Shown here piece by piece: positions 17,801 to 27,504 of a DNA stretch of 64,000 bases (its first letter is position 1; each line of letters starts with the position of its first letter). Where the stretch lies: NCBI GenBank assembly GCA_025800395.1, contig JAOXRU010000017.1:1-64000 (forward strand). The letters are read 5' to 3'. The stretch comes from Flavobacteriaceae bacterium (lineage in GTDB: Bacteria; Bacteroidota; Bacteroidia; Flavobacteriales; Flavobacteriaceae). Under the pieces are notes generated by a model that was not told where the DNA came from, ran no database searches, and saw nothing but the letters and a program-made list of their open reading frames with translations. The position numbers and the translations under genes are program-made.

Positions 17801-19258
17801 AATGAGCTGCAGTTGAAGGATATATTGGTGTATGAAGACAAATACAATACGGGAGCTAATGTATTTGGAACTGTTTCCCATAAGGGGTTTAGAGATTGGC
17901 GCCTCAATCTCAATGTAGACAGTCGAGACAAACGATTGATGGTGCTCAATACCGATTTTCGAGAAGGGGAAGAACAACCACTATATGGGGAAGCCTTTAT
18001 AAAGGGTAAAGCAAGTATTTATGGTCCTATTCATGGCATTACACTAAAAGCCGATGCGACTTCGGCCGAAGGAACATATATAAAAATACCAATAAGTGAT
18101 GTAGCTACGATAGGGGATTATTCTTATATACAGTTCTATGATAAAAATAGAACAGTAGACACTCCATTACCTAGTAGTAAGAGCTCTGGTGGTGGTATTC
18201 AAATGGAGTTTGATTTGAATATATTACAAAATGCCGAGGTGGAGATTGTGGTGGATACCGAAAACAAAAGCACCATGAAAGGACGTGTGGATGGTTTGTT
18301 GTATATAGGTTATAGTCCATTGGGGGACATGACTATTGTGGGAGATATCGCAATCATGTCCGGATCCTACAATTTTAGATATGGAGGGTTGATAGATAAA
18401 ACATTGAGTGTGCGCCCTGGGGGAAGTATCACTTGGGAAGGGGATCCGTATGACGCCACCATCGATTTAGAAGCTGTTTATGATTTAACAGCCAATCCTG
18501 CTCCCATATTGGATAATCCGGAATTTACCAGGAGAATTCCTGTCAAAACCATACTCTCTTTGGATGGCTCTTTAAAATCGCCAGTAATTGTATTTGATAT
18601 CGAATTTCCTGGAGCACACTCGGTATTGCGTTCAGAACTCGATTATAGATTACAGGATAAAGACAAAAAAGAACAGCAAGCATTTTCTCTCCTATATCAG
18701 GGGGTGTTTGTAAATGAACTCACCATTACACAAGAGGCGATAACAGGTAATTTGATTCAAACAGCAAGTGGGATCATCAATCAGGCACTATCCAACAAAG
18801 ACGAAGTCTTTAATCTTGGTCTCAATTACGAACAAGGGTATAAAGACCCAAGCAGTGATATACGTACCGATGACAGGGTAGGTTTTACGGTTTCTACCAA
18901 ATTAGACGAGAATGTACTCATCAATGGTAAGGTGGGTGTACCAGTGGGAGGAGTTACCGAAACGGTGCTTATCGGAGAGATAGAAGTTCAGGTTTTTCTC
19001 AACAAAGAAAAGACTTTGAGTATGAAAGTATTTAATAGAGAAAACGAAATTCAACAATACCTCACCGAACAAGCTGGCTATACGCAAGGTGTTGGTTTGT
19101 CTTATCAGGTAGAGTTTGATACCTTCAAAGGATTATTACAAAAAATATTTGGAAAAAAGAAGAATCTAATTTTACGTGAAGTAGAAAAAGACAGTGTGAT
19201 ATTCGATACAGGAAAGAAAAACTATATTCAGATAAATGAAGGGAACACCAAAAACTAG
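14825..19258 (+). CDS. tamB: Translocation and assembly module protein TamB
   Basis: About 1477 residues: an N-terminal transmembrane helix, then a very long beta-rich periplasmic region, then a DUF490/TamB C-terminal domain. The C-terminal domain is visible around 'MSGSYNFRYGG' and 'GGSITWEGDPYDATIDLEA'. TamB proteins bridge inner and outer membranes and take part in outer-membrane biogenesis or lipid transfer. The track start is a TTG that would begin directly inside the membrane helix ('VLIVLALLTIG'). The open frame continues upstream through 'IKKFVKIFLR', which looks like the normal basic N-terminal region but holds no ATG or GTG. An ATT at 14795 is one candidate start. The gene diverges from tsaD and is followed by 309 bases without a gene before pfkA. 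Confidence 0.88.
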   Translation: MVLIVLALLTIGTLVLSLPSVQTSLAKRMTEQLNKDFGTDIRVKQLTASLFTWNTTLKNVYVSDYKKDTLFYINELTTSLISLRKTMDGELEFGDIRLDGLVFKMKTYKGNRDTNLDVFVAQFDEDPSAPAQAKPFFLAASGISLTNGSFIYIDENLEEPHVLDFKNIESEIDQFQVLGPNVDLSIRSLSCYEKRGIPIEKLQSKFSYTKTFMNFENLLVETKVSKIQGDLRFDYDRSDFGDFLNKVKLKAKFQDSKVSFADVNTFYNGFNPKAVAYFDTDVSGTLNQLHLDYIQMDCSNSKINGDFVFYNLFEREHFRMFGGLEDVSTDYYDLVYIMPHILQDNLPPYLKKLQRFTVRGEVDVTEEDLDLNVSVFSNLGSLRTTLKIDKVADLELISYEGYASLIDFDLGSFLGESSLGKVSLDFNVDGNSFLAEYMNMEVNGNVFDLEVQQYHYKNIVVAGVLKEQLFDGNFSVDDPNLKLTFEGLADFSSAKSKFDFQTKVDFADLHKLRLTKDSTSIFKGNINLDVIGSHIDDFEGDIKVFRTSYTNKKTAYYFNDFLIRASQDPTNGERRITINSPDIITGRISGKFKLIELPRLAQNALGSIYVNFEPDPITQGQYVDFNFKIYNKIIEAFYPDITLGKGTSISGKLNADNGDFKINFVSPRFDAFGNKFRKLEFQLDNNNPLYNTYLEIAKIESDLYQVSDLNLINTKLNDTLYFRSEFKGGKNKEDQYNFNLYQTFDANNMSVIGFKRSDLTFKGNTWYINAMEDKKNKLVFNKNLDSIQFNGFSMSHLNERIAFDGVSIKNKRKDLQLRLENISLNKVVPEIDSLKLGGIINGNLNLIQNGKKYLPTTSMQISDLEVNDYDFGNLNFTILGNEDISNFAVNAQLSKLGKEVLSVIGNVKNEDSGTDANLFASFQDFDIAPFSPLGEDVITNIRGKLSGGATLRGPLTDLQTYGTMALNQAGFKIAYTNVDYNLAPFSRIDLEGNELQLKDILVYEDKYNTGANVFGTVSHKGFRDWRLNLNVDSRDKRLMVLNTDFREGEEQPLYGEAFIKGKASIYGPIHGITLKADATSAEGTYIKIPISDVATIGDYSYIQFYDKNRTVDTPLPSSKSSGGGIQMEFDLNILQNAEVEIVVDTENKSTMKGRVDGLLYIGYSPLGDMTIVGDIAIMSGSYNFRYGGLIDKTLSVRPGGSITWEGDPYDATIDLEAVYDLTANPAPILDNPEFTRRIPVKTILSLDGSLKSPVIVFDIEFPGAHSVLRSELDYRLQDKDKKEQQAFSLLYQGVFVNELTITQEAITGNLIQTASGIINQALSNKDEVFNLGLNYEQGYKDPSSDIRTDDRVGFTVSTKLDENVLINGKVGVPVGGVTETVLIGEIEVQVFLNKEKTLSMKVFNRENEIQQYLTEQAGYTQGVGLSYQVEFDTFKGLLQKIFGKKKNLILREVEKDSVIFDTGKKNYIQINEGNTKN

Positions 19259-19509
19259 ATGAGTTTTTTGTTATTCAGATATTGGATGTAATGAATCGGA
19301 TTTTTGATAATATAGCAAACTTTCAACTTTTTTATACCCTATTTTGATACTAGAAAAGCATCGTTTTTTTCGATCAACAACATCATAGTACTTGCGAACA
19401 ACAATGCGATAAGTACCAATAGCGTAGCTATAAATTGAATGCAATTTTTTATAAAATCCGAAATTCTCAATTTCCCCAAATATGTAGAGTTGATGTAGTG
19501 GTCGGAAGC

Positions 19510-19540
19510 TTTGATAATATAGGGAGTTTGATTACATTTG
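19510..19540 (+). promoter_or_regulatory. Bacteroidota-type promoter of pfkA
   Basis: TTTG at 19510-19513, a 19-base spacer, then TACATTTG at 19533-19540 match the Bacteroidota -33/-7 consensus (TTTG, TAnnTTTG). The start site would be near 19547, about 20 bases before the pfkA ATG. It lies in a 309-base gap (19259-19567); the rest of that gap is AT-rich and I see nothing else convincing in it. Confidence 0.65.
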
Positions 19541-19567
19541 TTTATTCTTTCTAATGAATAAAAATTA

Positions 19568-20554
19568 ATGGCAAAAAGTATACGTAGTATCGGGGTGCTA
19601 ACCTCAGGAGGAGACGCCCCAGGCATGAACGCTGCTATCCGTTCTGTAGTTCGAACTTGTGCTTATCATCAAATTGATTGTGTAGGTATTTTTCGAGGAT
19701 TTCAGGGTATGATTGAAGGGGATTTTAAGTTTTTGAATGCTCGAAGTGTAAACAATATTATACAGAAAGGAGGTACTTTTTTGCAATCTGCACGCTCCCA
19801 AGAATTTCGAACTAAAGAAGGAAGGAAAAAAGCATTTGATCAATTGATCAATTATGATATAGATGCTTTGGTTATCATTGGTGGGGATGGGAGTTTTACA
19901 GGAGGTATGGTGTTTCATGAAGAGTTTAAGTTTCCAATAATTGGTATTCCAGGTACTATAGATAACGATATATATGGAACAAGTTTTACATTGGGATATG
20001 ATACTGCTTTAAATACTGTAATGGAAGCCATTGATAAAATTAGAGACACAGCATCTTCTCACAATAGACTGTTTTTTGTGGAGGTAATGGGAAGAGATGT
20101 TGGATATATCGCTTTGAATACTGGTATAGGTGCTGGAGCAGAAGAAATACTTATACCCGAGGAAAATCTTGGTTTGGATCGACTGTTGGAGTCTTTAAAA
20201 AGGAGTAAGAAATCTGGAAAGACTTCATCAATAGTAGTAGTTGCTGAAGGAGACAAAACAGGCAGTAATGTATTTGAATTAGCAGAATATGTAGAAGAAA
20301 ATTTACCAGATTACGAAGTAAGAGTTTCTGTTTTAGGGCATATGCAACGTGGAGGGCGTCCTTCTTGTTTCGATCGTGTGCTTGCAAGCAGGATGGGAGT
20401 GAAGGCTGTAGAAACCTTGATCGAAGGGAAAACGAATTTTATGGTAGGTATTCAAAATGATGCCTTAACGCTTACTCCTTTGGATAAAGCAATAAAAGGA
20501 GAGACTATCATCGATCAGGAACTATTGCGTGTTTCGGACATTATGTCTATTTAA
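19568..20554 (+). CDS. pfkA: ATP-dependent 6-phosphofructokinase
   Basis: Phosphofructokinase phosphorylates fructose 6-phosphate in glycolysis. The 328-residue protein has the normal bacterial length. Signature segments are 'GVLTSGGDAPGMNAA' (ATP-binding loop), 'IIGGDGSFTGG', 'GIPGTIDNDI' with the catalytic Asp region, and 'VEVMGRDVGY' for substrate binding. The Gly-Asp in GGDGS is typical of the ATP-using rather than the pyrophosphate-using form. It is followed after 98 bases by gapA on the same strand, so upper and lower glycolysis steps are linked. A well-matched promoter lies just upstream. Confidence 0.96.
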   Translation: MAKSIRSIGVLTSGGDAPGMNAAIRSVVRTCAYHQIDCVGIFRGFQGMIEGDFKFLNARSVNNIIQKGGTFLQSARSQEFRTKEGRKKAFDQLINYDIDALVIIGGDGSFTGGMVFHEEFKFPIIGIPGTIDNDIYGTSFTLGYDTALNTVMEAIDKIRDTASSHNRLFFVEVMGRDVGYIALNTGIGAGAEEILIPEENLGLDRLLESLKRSKKSGKTSSIVVVAEGDKTGSNVFELAEYVEENLPDYEVRVSVLGHMQRGGRPSCFDRVLASRMGVKAVETLIEGKTNFMVGIQNDALTLTPLDKAIKGETIIDQELLRVSDIMSI

Positions 20555-20640
20555 AAAAAAAATCAACTGAGATGTCTTTTTTGAATAAAAAGGCAACTAG
20601 ATCGAAATCAATTGTAAAAATGATTTCTATAACCTTATAA

Positions 20641-21645
<1,005 letters not shown>

Positions 21646-21660
21646 TTTTAACCTTTAGCA

Positions 21661-21682
21661 GATAAACCATATGGTTTTTATC
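21661..21682 (+). terminator. Possible terminator hairpin after gapA
   Basis: AACCAT and ATGGTT form a perfect 6-base palindrome, extended by GATA/TATC with a bulge, and the 3' arm contains TTTTT. The loop would be very tight, so it may be a cruciform-like palindrome rather than a strong terminator. Confidence 0.35.
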
Positions 21683-21812
21683 TTATAGCTTGCTTTTAAA
21701 ACCATTTCTGAAATAAAACTAACTAAAAAGGTTTTAAGGACTTTGTACCAGCTGGTTTCTCTGCCTGGTTATTGTTTAAACGGACCAAAAACCAAAACCA
21801 ATAAGTAGATAT

Positions 21813-22700
21813 ATGGTAGCAATAGTAGATAGCGGTTCCACCAAATGTGATTGGATTATATTGGATAATGATGGCATGCCTTTGGGAGAAAAAATTCGTA
21901 CCAAAGGTCTCAATCCCGCAATTTTGAGTAGCGAAGAACTTACCAATAGAATACAAGCTAGTGAAGAACTGTTGAAGTTTAAAGACAGTTTAAAGTCAGT
22001 GTATTTTTATGGTGCAGGATGTGGTACGCCAAAAGCAAGAAAAAATCTTGAGATCGTTTTACAACAGATCTTTGCTAAGGCCAATTGTAAGGTGGAAGAG
22101 GATACTTGGGCGGGTGTATATAGTACGATAAATTCTATAGAGGAAGCTGCTGTGGTGTGCATACTTGGAACTGGGTCCAATTGTTCTTATTATGATGGGA
22201 AAAGCTTGCATCAACGTGTGAAATCATTAGGATATTCGATTATGGATGACGCTGCTGGAAACTATTTTGGACGCCAACTAATACGTGCGTATTATTTTAA
22301 AAAAATGCCGAAGAATATTGCGTTGGATTTTGAAAAGCAGTTTGATCTCAACCCAGATGTGATTAAACATAATTTGTATAAAGAGCCCAATCCTAATGCC
22401 TATCTGGCTTCCTTTGCATCTTTTATGTTTCGGCATCAAAAAACCGATTTTATGCAATCCATCATAAAAAACGGAATACGGGAATTTACAAAAAGTATGG
22501 TGCTACAGTATCAAGATGTTTTGGATGCAGTACCTGTTCATTTTGCAGGTTCGATTGCTTATTTTTGTCAAGAAGAAATTATTGAAGTGGCTACCGAATC
22601 GAATTTTCGTTGTGGGAATTTTGTTCGACGCCCTATAGAGGGTTTGGTTGCTTTTCATCAACGTCTTGTAAGGAACAAAGCCAAAGTTTCTAAGTCCTAA
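21813..22700 (+). CDS. BadF/BadG/BcrA/BcrD-type ATPase (N-acetylglucosamine kinase-like)
   Basis: A 295-residue ASKHA-fold protein. 'VDSGSTKCDWIIL' is the phosphate-1 loop, 'ILGTGSNCSYYDG' the phosphate-2 loop, and 'HFAGSIAYFCQE' fits the adenosine motif. Bacteroidota proteins of this type resemble N-acetylglucosamine kinases more than the oxygen-sensitive benzoyl-CoA reductase activators after which the family is named; the [4Fe-4S]-binding Cys pair of activators is not evident. Its place after pfkA and gapA supports sugar phosphorylation, perhaps of cell-wall amino sugars. The specific substrate is inferred. Confidence 0.78.
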   Translation: MVAIVDSGSTKCDWIILDNDGMPLGEKIRTKGLNPAILSSEELTNRIQASEELLKFKDSLKSVYFYGAGCGTPKARKNLEIVLQQIFAKANCKVEEDTWAGVYSTINSIEEAAVVCILGTGSNCSYYDGKSLHQRVKSLGYSIMDDAAGNYFGRQLIRAYYFKKMPKNIALDFEKQFDLNPDVIKHNLYKEPNPNAYLASFASFMFRHQKTDFMQSIIKNGIREFTKSMVLQYQDVLDAVPVHFAGSIAYFCQEEIIEVATESNFRCGNFVRRPIEGLVAFHQRLVRNKAKVSKS

Positions 22701-22734
22701 ACATAGTAAGAAAATAGAAAATTTATAAAAAAGA

Positions 22735-22775
22735 ACCAAAGCGCTGCCGATGTGGTAATGTGCTTTGGTTTTTTA
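22735..22775. terminator. Bidirectional terminator between the BadF-type gene and ridA
   Basis: A 10-pair stem, ACCAAAGCGC with GTGCTTTGGT (one wobble), has a run of T on its 3' side and a run of A on its 5' side. It can therefore terminate both of the convergent genes that flank it. Confidence 0.75.
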
Positions 22776-22789
22776 TTTTAAAACTACTT

Positions 22790-23173
22790 TTAGTGCCGTA
22801 TTGCAATCATGGAGATTTCTACATTGACAAATTTTGGCAAATTCGCAACTTCAACCGTTTCTCTTGCAGGGGCAGTATCATTGTTGAAGTATTCCCCGTA
22901 AACCGCATTGATGTCGGCAAACTGGTGCATATCTTTTACAAAGATGCTAGTTTTTACGACTTGTTCAAAATCAAACCCCGCTTCATTTAAAACCGCTTTG
23001 AGGTTTTCCATACATTGTTTGGTTTCTGCTTTTATGTCGCCCCTTACCAGTTCTCCTGTGGCAGGATCTAAGGGTATTTGTCCAGAGCAATATAAGGTGT
23101 TGTCAAATAGAACGGCCTGGTTATATGGGCCAATAGGGGCTGGGGCATTGGGCGTGCTAATAATTTTTTTCAT
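22790..23173 (-). CDS. ridA: RidA/YjgF/UK114 family enamine/imine deaminase
   Basis: RidA hydrolyses reactive 2-aminoacrylate-type enamines produced by PLP enzymes. The 127-residue length is standard. The N-terminal 'STPNAPAPIGPYNQAV', central 'YCSGQIPLDP' and C-terminal 'PARETVEVANLPK' are the family signatures, and the Arg in PARETV is the conserved substrate-carboxylate binder. The protein is cytosolic and expected to form a trimer. It lies upstream of no close partner; lptD ends 80 bases downstream in the minus-strand direction's upstream side, with separate transcription possible. Confidence 0.93.
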   Translation of the reverse strand: MKKIISTPNAPAPIGPYNQAVLFDNTLYCSGQIPLDPATGELVRGDIKAETKQCMENLKAVLNEAGFDFEQVVKTSIFVKDMHQFADINAVYGEYFNNDTAPARETVEVANLPKFVNVEISMIAIRH

Positions 23174-23253
23174 ATTAAAATAGCTTTTGTTATTTGCAGA
23201 ACATTGGTGCTACAATTTATTTTCAAGAGGAATAAATATACGTACATTATTTT

Positions 23254-25971
23254 TTATAATCTTCTACGGGGCGGTCGGTTTTTGTCCCATTTGATATCGC
23301 TCAAAACAGATCCTTTTATCCCAATGAAGAAATACCAGCTATCATTGCCGCCAAAAGGTACCCAGTTGAAGTTCATTGCCCAAGAGTTGAGGTTTCTTTC
23401 AAATCGCAATTGTGTGTAGGTGATGCCTTTTCCTTTGAAGTCGTAGCCAGAGGAAAAACCAATCTTCCATTTGGGAGCTAGAGCGATATTACCAGACATC
23501 ATCAGGGAGTTGCTGCTGATTTCGTTCTGACGTCTACTATTGCTATAATTAATGGTATAAACCAGTCGCAAATCCCAAGGTATGGCGCTATTATAAGCTG
23601 GATTTTCTATCTCTTTGTTTACATCTTCATCGCTAAAGTTTTGTCGCGAAAAATCATTTGCAGTACCAAAGAGGTCATCTTCTCTACCGCCGCTATTTCG
23701 ATTATCCACTTTACCGCTTTTCTTATCATCTTTTTCAAAAGTTTTGTTGGAAAAACCATAACTCAAATTGGCATTGGCCTGAGTGATGCGAGCCAAACCA
23801 CCGCCATTGTCTATATTCCATTTGTTTATTCGTGTACCATTGTTATCTATGGCGTAGGGATCGAATGTAGCACCAAAATTCAACGACATTTTTCCATCAA
23901 ACAAGCTGGTGCCTCCAGTCATTCGGATCGGAGCGAGTTTTAGTGTGTCTGCTTCCATATTGTAGGAGGTGGAAAAATTGAGTTGATTGAGTAATTTGAT
24001 TTTTCTGGGTTTGGTATCGGTGAGCGAATCTTTGGAGCGTACTTTGGCTTCCAAAGTGTTGGCTAAGGAGAAACCTACAGAATTGGTCTGATATAGACTT
24101 GGAACTCCATGAATACCACCTTCAAACGGGCTATATTGTACAACTTTACCATTTTTGTCTACATATTCTTTGTATGTTTCGGGAAAAGCTGGATTGTATC
24201 CCCAGCTTATCGAAGGGCGCATTACATGGCGAATCTTCTCCAATTTACTATTTTTTCCCAAGGTCCATGTCCCGTAAATGGTAGTACCTAAACTAGCATT
24301 GAAATTGTATTTACCAAATCTACTAAAACCACTTATGGTATCTATTTTTTGTCCTTTATCCGACTCGTAGTCTTGTTTTTCTATGGTTTTAAAAGCCCAA
24401 ACATCCTCATAAGAACCACCAGCAGTTACCGAAAGATATTTGAATAGTTTGAAGTTGGTGCTTATTGGAATGTTGTGCCGTACGCCGTTTCTTCCTTCCC
24501 GATACATTTTGTCGGTAAAAAACTCTTCTTCGGTAGTATTGTATTGATTGCTTGCACTGAGGTTGTAAGTGAAATTGATATTTTGCAATACGCCTTTCTT
24601 TACGCCATCTTTACTGGCAAACGGAAAAATACGTTCCATGCTCGCATTTAGAGAGGGCAAGGTCATGTTTACAGATTTGGTCTGTGTGTTTTGAGAGTGA
24701 CCTGCTGTTACACTTAGGTTTACAGAAGGGTAAGCAGGAAATATTTTGGTGTAATTTATAGATGAGTTTAAGCTGTTATTGAGCTGGTTTCCAGCGTTTA
24801 TTTGGTTTAGAGAGTTAGTGTAAAACTGGGAGCTACCCAAGTTAACAGCTGCCGAAAAATTGCTATTAGGGCTAGCTTTAGAATCTTGACTATGAGACCA
24901 TTGTATATTGTATTGGGAACTTCTCCTGTAATCGTCGAATCCTTTTTGGCTAGTTACCAAGTTTTCGTATCTAAAATTGAAACGCCCATTGTATTTATAT
25001 CGTTTTTTATAAATGCTTTCTGCCCGAAAACCGTAGCTTCCATTGGTGTAAAAGTCTCCTAATAATGCAAGGTCAAAATTGTCGTTTATAACAAAATAAT
25101 AGCCGCCATTTTGAATAAAATACCCTCTTTCGTTGTTTTCTCCAAAGGTTGGAAATATCAAACCAGATTTTCTATTACTGGTTATTGGAAAATAGGCAAA
25201 AGGTATGGCAATTGGCGTTGGTACATCCGCTATATACATATTGCTGAAACCTGCTATTATCTTCTTCCCAGGGACAAATTTACCTTTCCGCACTCGAATA
25301 TAGTAGTCGCTAAAGGTTTTGTCGGTACTAAGTTTTCCTTCATATAAGTAATAGACTGAATCATTTTCCTTTTTGGTGAGTTTGGCGAAAACATTCATCC
25401 CGCCACCCAGATTTTTTTGTTCAGAGCGCGAATTCCATATCAGTGCTCTTTTCGTTTTAAAATTGAACTTTATAGAATCGGGTTCTACTTCATTTTCACC
25501 TTGTTTAAAATAGGGTGCCTGTACCAAGCTGTCATTTTGCCTTATTCTTCCCGCATATACTTCGTTGTTGCTATAATCGATGACAATAATACCAGCTTTT
25601 AGTTCTACATCTTGATAATACACCTCTGCTTGGTCAAACAAATATATTTTTTTCTCAGAACGAGAAATTTTTACATAGTCTTTGGCCTTGTATTTGATAA
25701 TACCATCTAAGAAAGATCTTCGGGTTAAACTGTCCTTTTGTATAGTGTCTATAGCAATTTCAGTCTCCGTGCTTTGTGGAGCGATTGGTTTGGTTTGCAA
25801 TTTTTGTACACTATCTTGCACTGTGATGTTGAGCTCCCCTTTTTTGGGCTCTTGAGCGTGAGAAAAAACACCACAAAGGAGTATAAAAAAACCGAAAAGT
25901 ATATGCTGTCTATTGGTTTGCAATGCTTTTAATCCTATTTTTGTACCATACGGCAAGTTTATCAGCGTCAA
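23254..25971 (-). CDS. lptD: LPS-assembly outer membrane protein LptD
   Basis: A 905-residue protein with a signal segment ending 'GVFSHAQ', a short OstA-like N-terminal jelly-roll region ('VEPDSIKFNFKTKRALIW'), and a C-terminal beta-barrel of about 700 residues rich in aromatic alternation. LptD inserts LPS into the outer leaflet. The Bacteroidota form is divergent but recognisable through 'VPTPIAIPFAYFPI' and 'SGLIFPTFGE'. The ATG at 25971 gives a long n-region; a TTG at 25923 would give a more compact signal peptide, and a TAnnTTTG-like -7 box (TACTTTTG) overlaps the ATG on this strand, which would favour the later start. The C-terminus ends in a basic stretch, 'RPPRRRL', rather than the usual aromatic residue. 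Confidence 0.88.
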   Translation of the reverse strand: MTLINLPYGTKIGLKALQTNRQHILFGFFILLCGVFSHAQEPKKGELNITVQDSVQKLQTKPIAPQSTETEIAIDTIQKDSLTRRSFLDGIIKYKAKDYVKISRSEKKIYLFDQAEVYYQDVELKAGIIVIDYSNNEVYAGRIRQNDSLVQAPYFKQGENEVEPDSIKFNFKTKRALIWNSRSEQKNLGGGMNVFAKLTKKENDSVYYLYEGKLSTDKTFSDYYIRVRKGKFVPGKKIIAGFSNMYIADVPTPIAIPFAYFPITSNRKSGLIFPTFGENNERGYFIQNGGYYFVINDNFDLALLGDFYTNGSYGFRAESIYKKRYKYNGRFNFRYENLVTSQKGFDDYRRSSQYNIQWSHSQDSKASPNSNFSAAVNLGSSQFYTNSLNQINAGNQLNNSLNSSINYTKIFPAYPSVNLSVTAGHSQNTQTKSVNMTLPSLNASMERIFPFASKDGVKKGVLQNINFTYNLSASNQYNTTEEEFFTDKMYREGRNGVRHNIPISTNFKLFKYLSVTAGGSYEDVWAFKTIEKQDYESDKGQKIDTISGFSRFGKYNFNASLGTTIYGTWTLGKNSKLEKIRHVMRPSISWGYNPAFPETYKEYVDKNGKVVQYSPFEGGIHGVPSLYQTNSVGFSLANTLEAKVRSKDSLTDTKPRKIKLLNQLNFSTSYNMEADTLKLAPIRMTGGTSLFDGKMSLNFGATFDPYAIDNNGTRINKWNIDNGGGLARITQANANLSYGFSNKTFEKDDKKSGKVDNRNSGGREDDLFGTANDFSRQNFSDEDVNKEIENPAYNSAIPWDLRLVYTINYSNSRRQNEISSNSLMMSGNIALAPKWKIGFSSGYDFKGKGITYTQLRFERNLNSWAMNFNWVPFGGNDSWYFFIGIKGSVLSDIKWDKNRPPRRRL

Positions 25972-26102
25972 AAGTACATATATTTTTTTGTTGATAATGA
26001 AGGAAGCAATATAAAATTATGCTAAAAAAAATCCGCCAGCCAAACTAAGTAGTTGGCGCAAAACACTTTGTGTTGTCAAACAATAAATGAAAGGAATTTT
26101 AA

Positions 26103-27374
26103 ATGAGAACCAATAATATTATGATGAAAATAACGGCTTTTTTATTAATTGCATTGTTGAATACTTTTTTGGTTAGAGCTGCGGTGCCAGTTCCTGCAAA
26201 TGAAAAATTTATAGTGGTATTGGATGCAGGACATGGGGGAAAGGATCCGGGTAATCTGGGTAATGGATATATGGAGAAAAAAATTGCTCTGAAAATTGTT
26301 TTAAAAATTGGAGAGATTTTAGAGAAAGATCCAAATATTAAGGTAGTTTATACGCGTAGAGATGACACTTTTGTGGAGTTGATTGAGCGCGGAAAAATAG
26401 CCAATGAGGCCAAAGCGGATATTTTTGTTTCGGTGCATTGTGATTCCCATGGGAGTAATGCTCATGGGGCAGGTACGTTTGTATTGGGGTTGCACCAAAA
26501 CCAGCGAAACTTTGAGGTAGCCAAAGCAGAAAACGAATCGATATATTTTGAAGAGGATTATCAAACCAAATATGCCCAATATAATATCAATTCTCCGGAG
26601 TCTGTTATTGGTTTAACCCTGATGCAAGAAGAGTTTTTGTCTCAGAGCATAGATGTAGCCAAGCGTATACAAGAAAATTTTACCAAAAGACTGGAAAGAG
26701 TAGATCGCAAGGTAAAACAAGCAGGTTTTGTAGTTTTGCACCAAACGTTTATGCCAAGTGTATTGGTTGAAGCAGGCTTTTTAACCAACAAAAAAGAAGG
26801 GGCTTATCTCAACTCTGCAAAAGGACAAAGTGAGATTGGAAAAGCGATAGCAGATGCCATTATCTCCTACAAAAATGCCTATCTCGATGATGTGGTGGTG
26901 TCTCAACCAGTTGTAGAAAACACTGTGGTAAACCCAAAAGAAAAAACAAGCAGTTCGACAGAAAAACAAGTTGTGGAGAAAACCCCTGAGGCGAAAACTT
27001 TGAAACCGATCACTTCCCCAACTAAAAAATCGGAAGTAGTGGTGAAAAAGGAGAGAAACAACTTGGAAAACAAGAAGAAGGAAAAGGCAGCTGCTTCTAT
27101 GCATGCTTCTTCTATTATTTTTAAGGTACAACTCTTGGCGAGTTCCAAGAATATTCCTTTAAATCCGGAAAATTTTAAATTTTTGAGCAATATCTCAAGA
27201 GAGAAATTCAATAGTTTATATCGATATTTTTATGGAAATACAGCATCTTATGATCAGGCAAGAGCATATCAAAAGGTAGCCGTAAATAAAGGATATCAAG
27301 ATTGTTTTATCGTTGCTTATAAAGATGGGCAAAAAATCCCTTTGTCTCAGGCAATTAATGTTATTACTCAATAA
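26103..27374 (+). CDS. N-acetylmuramoyl-L-alanine amidase (Amidase_3) with C-terminal SPOR-like domain
   Basis: A 423-residue exported cell-wall hydrolase that cleaves the bond between MurNAc and L-Ala. After a signal peptide ('LLNTFLVRAAVP'), the Amidase_3 domain spans about residues 33-230. It shows Zn ligands in 'LDAGHGGKDPG' and 'SVHCDSH', with the catalytic Glu in 'LVEAGFLTN'. A charged, Lys/Glu-rich linker follows (about 260-335). The last 80 residues, from 'IIFKVQLLASS', look like a SPOR domain, which binds denuded glycan at division septa. In-frame ATG codons at 26121 and 26124 are alternative starts. It probably works in cell separation. Confidence 0.88.
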   Translation: MRTNNIMMKITAFLLIALLNTFLVRAAVPVPANEKFIVVLDAGHGGKDPGNLGNGYMEKKIALKIVLKIGEILEKDPNIKVVYTRRDDTFVELIERGKIANEAKADIFVSVHCDSHGSNAHGAGTFVLGLHQNQRNFEVAKAENESIYFEEDYQTKYAQYNINSPESVIGLTLMQEEFLSQSIDVAKRIQENFTKRLERVDRKVKQAGFVVLHQTFMPSVLVEAGFLTNKKEGAYLNSAKGQSEIGKAIADAIISYKNAYLDDVVVSQPVVENTVVNPKEKTSSSTEKQVVEKTPEAKTLKPITSPTKKSEVVVKKERNNLENKKKEKAAASMHASSIIFKVQLLASSKNIPLNPENFKFLSNISREKFNSLYRYFYGNTASYDQARAYQKVAVNKGYQDCFIVAYKDGQKIPLSQAINVITQ

Positions 27375-27504
27375 TTAACTCTTAATAATAAAATATTGGC
27401 TAAATTTGTGATCGGTAAAATGTAAAAAGATCCTAAGCGTTTTATGTATAACAAATAATAAACGCAACGACTTCTTTTCCTTTAGAAAAGATTAAAAAAA
27501 AGAA

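Noticed and set aside
19339-19626. 95-codon minus-strand ORF with one hydrophobic segment before pfkA
   Set aside because: It begins inside pfkA antisense, overlaps the well-matched pfkA promoter, and its sequence resembles no family.
27401-27408. TAAATTTG before the MCE gene as a promoter
   Set aside because: The -7 consensus is matched but no TTTG-like -33 box lies at the right spacing, and it is about 100 bases from the start codon.
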